Shown piece after piece: positions 1 to 5,070 of a stretch of 5,070 nucleotides of DNA (position 1 is the stretch's first letter; every line of letters begins with the position of its first letter). The translations under genes were made by a program, and so were the position numbers. The DNA lies in contig JAETTR010000106.1 in assembly GCA_021768985.1 (NCBI GenBank), positions 1-5,070 of the forward strand, written 5' to 3'. The stretch comes from Bacillota bacterium. GTDB taxonomy: Bacteria > Bacillota > Clostridia > Christensenellales > Borkfalkiaceae. Under the pieces are notes generated by a model. That model made no database searches and was not told the DNA's origin. It saw nothing but the letters and a program-made list of their open reading frames with translations.

Positions 1-1161
1 GTTATTATCGCCGCCGTTCCCCAAGCAATCATCGTTGGGAACGGTATTTGCGGCGTGCACCGCGCCCCCGTCCGAGAAGAACATAAATCCCGTGGGCTTC
101 GCGGCTTGTGAAGAGCTGCCGAGGCGAATTCCGAAGCGTTGCGTCCAATCCTTGAAGGGCGACTTCTCGTCGTATTGCATGGTGAACTCGATCATGTAGT
201 TATCACCCGCGATCTTATCGTTCACCAACGTAATTTCGGGAATCTGTCCCCCTGCAAAAGGACCGTCGGTAACCGTGGCTTTCAAGTCGCCGTCGATATA
301 ATCCCACTTGATTTTACCGTTATCGTTTTGCGTGGTGTGCGTATGGAAATGCTTATAGAGATCGAGATTATAGGTCTTTACGCCCTTCTCCACCTTGAAG
401 TATACGGGATAGTAACCGTCAATCTCGAACTTGTAGCTGTCGGCAATGAGTTCGGTCACGGAAAGCTTATCGCTTGCAATCGATACGTTTTCCGTTGTGC
501 TGTCGGGATAAGTTTCGCCCGTCAGCGTAAACGTGCCCGTGGGAGCCGTGCCCGATTCGGTGGCATTATCGTAGGTCGTTACGTTGATCGTAAGCCCCGT
601 TTCCTTTACGAGCTTGGGAATCACCACATTTTCGATTTCCTTCGTGGCATTCTCGTTGGTAAAGTCTTTTTGACAATGATTGCAGTGCCAGTGATAAACG
701 TTGCCCTCCTGCGCAAGCGTAGGCGCCGTCTTGGGTACTTCTTTAATCCCGTCGTGATCGAGCTTCGGAATGATAATATCATTGTCGGTAAGAATCTGCG
801 TTCCCGCCGCATCCGCAAAATTCATTTCGCAACGCGAGCAGTCGTAGTAAGCCTCGTGCCCGTCCGTCGTGCAGGTCGCGGCTTCATACTCCACCTTTTT
901 CGGGTCATGCCCCAAGGCGGGCTTTGTGACCTCTTCGAGCGTCACTTCGTTCTTGCAGTCCGCGTCCAAGAAATACTTGCCACACCCCTCGTCCGTACAC
1001 ATATAATAGTGTTCGTTTCCCGCCTCCGTACAGGTGGCGTCCTTCGCGCCGATTTCCGTTACGTTGTGATTGCTTCCGCCGCAAGCGGCAAAGGCAACGC
1101 ACGCGGAAAGAGCGCAGAGCGCGGTTCCGACAATGACTGTCAGCTTTCTCTTTTTGTTCAT
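1..1161 (-). CDS. Multidomain surface lipoprotein with Cys-containing repeats, 5' part (runs off the window)
   Basis: An open frame of 387 codons with no stop, cut by the left edge. The signal peptide MNKKRKL... ends at FAAC-GG with the lipid Cys at 27; Phe at -3 is a slightly loose lipobox. Residues 42-184 hold three repeats of about 52 residues, each with a Tyr-rich core and a C..C or C....C pair. Residues about 188-270, from GLTINVTTYDNA to YNLDLYK, look like a small beta domain similar to carboxypeptidase-regulatory or PEGA-type modules. From about 283 on, WDYIDGDLKATV, NYMIEFTMQY, RFGIRLG and GFMFFSDGG suggest the start of a concanavalin/laminin-G-like jelly roll, a fold often used to bind or cleave glycans. 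This last call is weak because the domain is incomplete. The gene follows the CBM9-like gene by 32 bases with no terminator, so it is most likely the next member of the operon. A catalytic domain could lie beyond the window; the function is not known. Confidence 0.85.
   Translation of the reverse strand, partial: MNKKRKLTVIVGTALCALSACVAFAACGGSNHNVTEIGAKDATCTEAGNEHYYMCTDEGCGKYFLDADCKNEVTLEEVTKPALGHDPKKVEYEAATCTTDGHEAYYDCSRCEMNFADAAGTQILTDNDIIIPKLDHDGIKEVPKTAPTLAQEGNVYHWHCNHCQKDFTNENATKEIENVVIPKLVKETGLTINVTTYDNATESGTAPTGTFTLTGETYPDSTTENVSIASDKLSVTELIADSYKFEIDGYYPVYFKVEKGVKTYNLDLYKHFHTHTTQNDNGKIKWDYIDGDLKATVTDGPFAGGQIPEITLVNDKIAGDNYMIEFTMQYDEKSPFKDWTQRFGIRLGSSSQAAKPTGFMFFSDGGAVHAANTVPNDDCLGNGGDNN
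610..1038 (-). repeat. Three degenerate Cys-containing protein repeats of about 52 residues
   Basis: These lie inside the partial lipoprotein, residues 42-184. The units open with ATCTEAGNEHYYMC (42-55), ATCTTDGHEAYYDC (95-108) and APTLAQEGNVYHWHC (146-160), each followed by a C pair, an aromatic and a charged stretch. Units two and three close with IIPKL and VIPKL; unit one closes with the looser TKPAL. Cys counts fall from four (44, 55, 60, 69) to three (97, 108, 111) to two (160, 163), the last with H157, H159 and H162 nearby. They resemble repeats common in secreted proteins of gut Clostridia. They could bind metal or form disulfides, or act only as a spacer from the membrane. Confidence 0.75.
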
Positions 1162-1193
1162 AACTTTTCCTCCAAATTATTTTTTATTTTATT
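1162..1193 (-). promoter_or_regulatory. A-rich 32-base leader with ribosome binding site of the third lipoprotein gene
   Basis: This is the longest gap in the window. Read on the minus strand it is almost pure A and T, then GGAGGA at 1168-1173, 6 bases before the ATG at 1161. It contains no hairpin and no terminator. The A-rich run would keep the start site unpaired and may raise translation. It decides the start of the partial gene that follows. Confidence 0.65.
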
Positions 1194-2225
1194 TCAGGCA
1201 AACTGCGCGACGATATCCATATCACCCTCGCACTTCACCGTAATTACGCCGTTCCTTATTTTGTCTTTCAGCTCTTCCCCGTTCACTCGGAACGAAGTGC
1301 AACTCGTCGTCGGGTCGTCGGGATCGGCATAGAACACGATGTTATCGCCCGTTACGCACCAATCGTAACCGCGCTCCTGCATTACCTCTCCGCCCGTCGC
1401 TTCGATCGTGATTTGGTTGCATACAAATCCGCGCGAATTAAAGGGATATGCCGTAGGCGTTACCCAACCGCAGAGCGCGGGACTCTGCGCGCCGAATCCG
1501 TACCATTCCCGATCGGTATCTTTGGCGTTTCGCGGGGTCATGACGTAGGGATTGATGTCGATCCGTTCGGGCGCCTCGTCCAAACCGAACATGGAAAACG
1601 GAATGTACCACTCCATGGTGTAGCCCGTGCATTCGGGCGTATTGATCGCCCCGCCCTTTAACTGAATGCCGTACAGCGGCGTTAAATCGGCAGACATGAG
1701 CGCCTTGTGAAAACGCCCCGATCTCAAAATTTTAATGCTCTGATCGCCGCCCGCGCACAAATCCATTTCAAACAGCGTGCCCTCGGACGACAGCGGCGTG
1801 TTTGCGGTCACATAAAATTCGATCCCGCTGTTCTGCGTGGTAATGCGCGTAGGCTGATAGGTCACGATCCAGTCGCCCGTCACGTCCACCGCAATGAGCA
1901 CCGCATTGCTCGCAAAGTAAGTCGTTACCGCAATGTCGATATTCGCAAAACCGCCTTCTGGACAAACGTCGCCGTCCGTTTTGCTCGCACGGTACCAGCG
2001 CTGCACTTTGCGGGTATAGATTGATTCGTCCAGCTTGCCGTCGATCACGATCCCATCGTCCACCTTCACCGTCGATTTCGGTAAGACGGTATATTCGTAT
2101 GCTTCGTCCGTGCCGATCACGCGGTAATCGGTCTTAGTATCGCCGCAAGCGGCAAGCGCGAACACGGGAAGGGCGCATGCGCCAGCAAGCGCAACCGATA
2201 GAACTTTTTTCATCGTCTTTTTCAT
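1194..2225 (-). CDS. Lipoprotein with CBM9/DOMON-like carbohydrate-binding domain
   Basis: A 343-residue lipoprotein that probably binds glycan at the cell surface and has no recognisable catalytic domain. The signal peptide ends in ALAAC with the lipid Cys at 27. From about 55 to 270 the pattern fits CBM9-like/DOMON-like sandwiches found in glycan-use proteins: IVIDGKLDESIY at 59-70, a strand pair ending VLIAVDVTGDW at about 109-119, NSGIEFYVT at 132-140, YTMEWYIPFSMFGLD at 202-216 and IDINPYVM at 222-229. Aromatic residues W119, W206, W241 and W254 could serve in sugar contact. The last 70 residues, starting QITIEATGG, form a separate small module with FRVNGEEL and ITVKCEGDMDIVAQF, reminiscent of small beta repeats in secreted Clostridial proteins. 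The mature chain has eight Cys besides the lipid one (88, 157, 199, 252, 269, 290, 309, 332), high for an exported protein. It starts 11 bases after the GH43-like gene, so a role beside that enzyme is likely. The fold is a motif-level call; the ligand is unknown. Confidence 0.75.
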   Translation of the reverse strand: MKKTMKKVLSVALAGACALPVFALAACGDTKTDYRVIGTDEAYEYTVLPKSTVKVDDGIVIDGKLDESIYTRKVQRWYRASKTDGDVCPEGGFANIDIAVTTYFASNAVLIAVDVTGDWIVTYQPTRITTQNSGIEFYVTANTPLSSEGTLFEMDLCAGGDQSIKILRSGRFHKALMSADLTPLYGIQLKGGAINTPECTGYTMEWYIPFSMFGLDEAPERIDINPYVMTPRNAKDTDREWYGFGAQSPALCGWVTPTAYPFNSRGFVCNQITIEATGGEVMQERGYDWCVTGDNIVFYADPDDPTTSCTSFRVNGEELKDKIRNGVITVKCEGDMDIVAQFA

Positions 2226-2231
2226 CTTTCC

Positions 2232-2239
2232 CCTCCTTA
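2232..2239 (-). promoter_or_regulatory. Ribosome binding site of the CBM9-like gene, fused to the GH43-like stop codon
   Basis: TAAGGAGG again joins the preceding stop codon to the Shine-Dalgarno site, 6 bases before the ATG at 2225. The spacing favours this ATG over the in-frame Met at residue 5, which would lie 18 bases away. Confidence 0.8.
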
Positions 2240-4108
2240 CTTCTTCCTGCCCATTACAGCGATTTCCGAAAGTCCTACGCTTTCCTGCCCTTCGGGGATT
2301 TCAACGGTAAAGCGGATTTTCTTCACGTTGATTTCCTTGAACTCCGCCCACACGCCCCCGCCGTAAGCGACGGCGTTCAGCGTTTCAATTCCGTTTTCGA
2401 GGTCGAAATCACTCAAAAAACAATTCGCCTTCGTATCGAGGTTCAATTCCTTGATATACCAAATTTTTTCCGCGCCGTTCTCTTCCGAAACAAATTCGAC
2501 ATTTTTGACCTTTCTGAATATCTTCTCTTTATACTTGGAATTGTAGATCATAAAACCGCGGATCCCTTCGTAGTCTCTGAACGACAGCTCGAAGGTCGTA
2601 TCCTTCGTGATCACCGTTTCACGCACGTATTTATCGAGGAATTCCTGATTGAAATTGACGTTATACGAAAGCAATCCGTCGTTCAGCCATTTGATATCGG
2701 AATCCTTTTCCACGCTTCCGCTCACAAGCGAGAGCTCGCCTCTCTCGCTGATATCCTCGTAGTCAAGCGTTTCCACAATGCCGGGCTGTACGGTGTACGT
2801 CGGTCCGTTGACGTACATGACGTCGAGCTTATTGCCGTTAATATCGTCAATCGTCATAAACTTCACTTCGTCCATCGCAAGACACCGTCCTTTATCAATC
2901 GAACCCGCCTTGGTATGACGGTGATAGGCGATATACAGCTTATCGCCGATTTCGACGAAAGAGTGGTGTCCCGAACCGGAAACCGCCTTGTTCGCGTTGT
3001 AATCGCCCGAAAGAATGACGCCGTTTTCGCTCTCCTTTAATTTGCGGAAGGGTCCCAACGGGCTGTCGGACACCGCCTGCACCACCGAATACGCCGCATC
3101 GGTATAACCGTTTACCGAAAGCGTTAAGTAATACGTTCCGTTGCGGTAATACAGGAACGGACCCTCGTTCACTCTGTTTTTGAGATTTTCATACCAGATT
3201 TTTTCAACTTCTTCGTCTCTTTCCGCCTTCTCGAAATCAGCCGTGGTGTAGTACCCGCACTGCGTTAATACGGTCAGCGTCTCGATTTTCGGCGTGAGCC
3301 AATCCTCCATTTCGACGCCTAAAATGGGCGAGGGCTGCTTGTCGCCGCTGAACACAAGGTATTTTTTCTTGGTAACGGGATCGACGAACGGGCTCGGGTC
3401 GATATTGTTGACGAGCTTATCCGCGTTATCGTCCGTCACGTAGCCCTCGATTTCGGGGCGGATCTCGGCGAGCTTTTTGTTCGTTTCGATCGGGTCGAAC
3501 AATACGTGCTTTACGAAAGGCGCCCAGCTTTCGTCGTACCGCGCAATATTGCGCACGTTCTCCGCGCCGACTTGCTTCGCACTCGTAAAATCGACAAATT
3601 CAAACGGTCCGTATGCGTTCTTCGCCGTGCCCACGTAGAGCGACATTCCGTTATCAAAAGCATAAGCTCCCAACTTCTGCGCGTTCGCCGCCATTGCCGA
3701 ACAGAAGAAATAATACAGCTCGGTATCCTCGTCGTACACCACTTCGGGCGCCCAGGCACAGCTCCAACCCTCGGGCATGACGCAGCACCAGCCCGCCTCG
3801 TACCAATTGAGTAAATCCTTCGAACGCATCGCCTCGAAATAATTTCCGAAGCCCTGCGTCTTATACAAATAATAGAACCCGTCGCGTTCGCGGTTGTCGA
3901 GGATCATCGGATCGCCCACGTCGGGGAAGTCCTCGTTCCGCCGCCATAAATCGGTGGAATAGACGGGTTTTCCCGTCACGTCGTCGTAAACCGCGCCGTC
4001 GTAATAGGGCAGCTCGTACACCGTTTTCGTCTCCGCACCGCACGCCGCAAGCGATACGCACATCAACGCGCCCATCGCTAATCCGAAAATTTTGACTGTC
4101 TTTTTCAT
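2237..4108 (-). CDS. Lipoprotein glycoside hydrolase, GH43-like, with C-terminal discoidin-like domain
   Basis: This is a 623-residue surface lipoprotein. A KK-led signal peptide ends at the lipobox SLAAC with the lipid Cys at 23. A five-bladed propeller of the GH43 type follows at about 60-425. Visible family motifs are VGDPMIL (D66, likely general base), YYLYKT then SKDLLNW at about 79-102, WAPEVVY at 119-125, IDPSPFVD (D237, likely pKa-tuning Asp), NEGPFLYY (E315, likely general acid) and GSGHHSFVE with H381 near the active site. All three triad acids are present, so an active enzyme is expected. Known GH43 activities are arabinofuranosidase, xylosidase, endo-arabinanase and exo-galactanase; I cannot choose among them. 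Two long charged insertions, at about 172-233 and 255-312, make the catalytic part larger than usual. Residues about 465-623 look like an F5/8-type (discoidin) beta-sandwich: WLNDG near the start, IRGFMIYNS, and GLSEIAVMG at the end. Paired CC at 108-109 is unusual. GH32, GH117 or another propeller family is a less likely alternative. Confidence 0.85.
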   Translation of the reverse strand: MKKTVKIFGLAMGALMCVSLAACGAETKTVYELPYYDGAVYDDVTGKPVYSTDLWRRNEDFPDVGDPMILDNRERDGFYYLYKTQGFGNYFEAMRSKDLLNWYEAGWCCVMPEGWSCAWAPEVVYDEDTELYYFFCSAMAANAQKLGAYAFDNGMSLYVGTAKNAYGPFEFVDFTSAKQVGAENVRNIARYDESWAPFVKHVLFDPIETNKKLAEIRPEIEGYVTDDNADKLVNNIDPSPFVDPVTKKKYLVFSGDKQPSPILGVEMEDWLTPKIETLTVLTQCGYYTTADFEKAERDEEVEKIWYENLKNRVNEGPFLYYRNGTYYLTLSVNGYTDAAYSVVQAVSDSPLGPFRKLKESENGVILSGDYNANKAVSGSGHHSFVEIGDKLYIAYHRHTKAGSIDKGRCLAMDEVKFMTIDDINGNKLDVMYVNGPTYTVQPGIVETLDYEDISERGELSLVSGSVEKDSDIKWLNDGLLSYNVNFNQEFLDKYVRETVITKDTTFELSFRDYEGIRGFMIYNSKYKEKIFRKVKNVEFVSEENGAEKIWYIKELNLDTKANCFLSDFDLENGIETLNAVAYGGGVWAEFKEINVKKIRFTVEIPEGQESVGLSEIAVMGRKK

Positions 4109-4113
4109 ATCTT

Positions 4114-4121
4114 CCTCCTTA
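4114..4121 (-). promoter_or_regulatory. Ribosome binding site of the GH43-like gene, fused to the permease stop codon
   Basis: The permease stop TAA is the first part of TAAGGAGG, which can pair over its full length with the conserved CCUCC core and flank of the 16S rRNA tail. Five bases separate it from the ATG at 4108. A ribosome ending on the permease would stop directly on the next start site, so translational coupling is likely. Confidence 0.8.
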
Positions 4122-5036
4122 TTCCTTCACACTGCCCGCCGTAATGCCCTCGATAAAGAATCTCTGCACGAACGCATACAGAATGAGGAGCGGGATCATC
4201 GAAATCAGAGCCGCCGCGCACTGCGCGTTGGTATAACGAGTACCGATGTATTTCGTGATTTGCTGCAGCGCAAGCTGCAACGTCCAGAGCGACTTTTCCG
4301 ACATCAGATAGAGAAGCGCGCCCGAATAGTTGTTGTAACTGCCCACGAACCCGAACAGGAACTGCGCCAGAAAAACGGGTTTTGCAAGCGGGAGAATAAT
4401 GCGGAAGAATATCCCGAAAAATCCCATGCCGTCCATCTTCGCCGCCTCGACCACGCCGTCGGGCAACGCCTTGATATACGGATAGATGAAGAATATCGTT
4501 CCCGCGCTTCCGAACATTCCGGGAATAATCAGGGGCAACACGGACGCACCGCCCGTCGTCCAGCCGATTCCCGCATAGAACAAATACCCCGCCATGCCCG
4601 CCGAAAGCGGAATGGTCATTAACAGCAGATTGCCTGCAAAAAATTTGTTTTTCCCGGGGAAGTCGTACTTTGCATAAGCGTAAGCAGCCAAGCCGGAAAC
4701 GGCAAGCCCGCAGACGGTAGGAAGGATCGACTGCCACATAGTATTAAAGAAACCGATCAACAAAGACGGAATCCCGTTCACCATGTTGGGGTCGTTCGTA
4801 AACAAAATGCGGTAGCCTTCTATCGACGTTTGCGGGAACCATACGAAGCCCGTGGCGTCCGCCAACTCCTGTCTCGTCGTAAACGAAGTGATGATTACAA
4901 TCAGGAACGGGAAAAATAAAAATACCGTGTACAGCGCGAGCGCCAGATCAATGACAATGTTTCTTATGACTCTGCGGCGGAATTCCTTTTGCGCCGCTTC
5001 GTTCTTTTGGGACGCGTTCATTACTTTTTCTCTCAT
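4119..5036 (-). CDS. Carbohydrate ABC transporter permease, CUT1 family, MalG type
   Basis: This is the inner-membrane permease of a CUT1 importer for oligosaccharides, 305 residues, within the family's usual length. Hydrophobic segments lie at about residues 24-52, 97-125, 133-160, 163-190, 217-243 and 273-294, giving the expected six helices. The cytoplasmic EAA loop, which docks on the ATPase, is clear: EAAKMDG at 197-203 followed by LP at 215-216. The C-terminus QRFFIEGITAGSVKE closely fits the MalG-type ending. Family knowledge says it pairs with a MalF-type permease, a solute-binding protein and often a shared MsmK-type ATPase encoded elsewhere; none of these is complete here. The substrate cannot be read from the permease, but the GH43-like gene that follows after 10 bases points to arabinose- or xylose-containing oligosaccharides. 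There is no sign of damage. The function class is secure; the substrate is inference. Confidence 0.93.
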   Translation of the reverse strand: MREKVMNASQKNEAAQKEFRRRVIRNIVIDLALALYTVFLFFPFLIVIITSFTTRQELADATGFVWFPQTSIEGYRILFTNDPNMVNGIPSLLIGFFNTMWQSILPTVCGLAVSGLAAYAYAKYDFPGKNKFFAGNLLLMTIPLSAGMAGYLFYAGIGWTTGGASVLPLIIPGMFGSAGTIFFIYPYIKALPDGVVEAAKMDGMGFFGIFFRIILPLAKPVFLAQFLFGFVGSYNNYSGALLYLMSEKSLWTLQLALQQITKYIGTRYTNAQCAAALISMIPLLILYAFVQRFFIEGITAGSVKE

Positions 5037-5068
5037 AAGTTATCCTCCGCTTTCTTCCGAAGTCGCAG
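5033..5068 (-). CDS. Possible 3' tail of an upstream gene (perhaps MalF-type permease)
   Basis: The 34 bases before the permease start are too few to hold a promoter of their own and probably carry the end of another gene. One minus-strand frame reads LRLRKKAEDNL and then stops at a TGA that overlaps the permease ATG as ATGA, a typical arrangement for coupled permease genes. The basic, polar ending would suit the cytoplasmic tail of a MalF-type partner, which often sits just before the MalG-type gene. A second frame reads PATSEESGG and stops at the TAA at about 5039-5041, so the choice is not certain. Only 11 or fewer codons are visible, so the identity rests on gene order and not on homology. 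Confidence 0.3.
   Translation of the reverse strand: MRLRKKAEDNL
5043..5048 (-). promoter_or_regulatory. Ribosome binding site of the permease gene
   Basis: GGAGGA stands 6 bases before the ATG at 5036. It favours that ATG over the in-frame Met at residue 6, which has no such site at a proper distance. Confidence 0.8.
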
Positions 5069-5070
5069 GA

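Noticed and set aside
14..44. Inverted repeat CCGTTCCC / GGGAACGG with a 15-base loop
   Set aside because: An 8-base stem, but inside the open frame of the partial lipoprotein and with no T run on either side, so not a terminator. Probably chance in a Gly/Asn/Pro-coding stretch.
1078..1089. Near-palindrome GCCGCAAGCGGC, also present at 2142-2153
   Set aside because: Both copies fall on the lipobox Ala-Ala-Cys-Gly codons of two lipoproteins. Shared codon choice explains the identity; not an operator or repeat element.
1174..1201. Promoter-like pair TTGCCT, 16 bases, TAATTT before the third lipoprotein gene
   Set aside because: The -10 match is poor, and a start of transcription about 7 bases later would fall in or after the ribosome site, leaving no useful leader.
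139..1332. Long plus-strand open frame, 397 codons
   Set aside because: It lies antisense to the end of the CBM9-like gene and most of the repeat lipoprotein. It has no ribosome site, spans the junction of two well-supported genes, and its protein is Arg-rich with no recognisable domain.
2177..3040. Plus-strand open frame, 287 codons
   Set aside because: It is antisense to the GH43-like gene and to the signal peptide region of the CBM9-like gene. No ribosome site and no family pattern; explained by codon bias of the real strand.
4092..4622. Plus-strand open frame, 176 codons
   Set aside because: Antisense to the permease, including its conserved EAA loop. The highly charged product has no recognisable domain.
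4105..4737. Minus-strand open frame of 210 codons in another frame of the permease gene
   Set aside because: The permease frame shows six helices and the EAA loop with a good start; this frame is a Cys- and Arg-rich shadow of it.

Overview
The window is one strand of a carbohydrate-use operon. Every credible gene lies on the minus strand, so it reads from right to left. It suggests a bacterium of the Clostridia type, probably a gut or other anaerobic Bacillota lineage, perhaps Christensenellales-like. This is inference from strong GGAGG ribosome sites, lipoproteins with short KK-rich signal peptides ending in AAC-G, a CUT1 sugar permease in a glycan cluster, and Cys-containing ATCT...C..C repeats of a kind common in secreted proteins of gut Clostridia. 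No RNA gene marks the taxon.

Layout in transcription order: (1) 5033-5068, a possible tail of an upstream gene, perhaps the partner permease; (2) 4119-5036, a complete MalG-type permease of a CUT1 sugar ABC transporter; (3) 2237-4108, a complete lipoprotein with a GH43-like five-bladed propeller, a visible catalytic triad and a C-terminal discoidin-like domain; (4) 1194-2225, a complete lipoprotein with a CBM9/DOMON-like domain and a small C-terminal module; (5) 1-1161, the first 387 residues of a third lipoprotein, with three Cys-containing repeats, a small beta domain and the start of a possible concanavalin/laminin-G-like domain. Gene 5 runs off the left edge.

The gaps are 10, 11 and 32 bases. 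None holds a convincing promoter or terminator, and at the first two junctions the stop codon is the first part of a TAAGGAGG ribosome site. A single transcript with coupled translation is therefore likely.

Working model (inference): a Gram-positive polysaccharide utilisation locus. Surface lipoproteins bind a plant-type glycan, the GH43-like enzyme releases arabinose- or xylose-containing oligosaccharides, and the CUT1 transporter imports them. The solute-binding protein, second permease and any regulator are not in the window. I see no phage, transposon, CRISPR array or defence genes. The most unusual parts are the run of three different lipoproteins after the permease, the long insertions in the GH43-like protein, and the stepwise loss of cysteines across the three repeats of the last lipoprotein.
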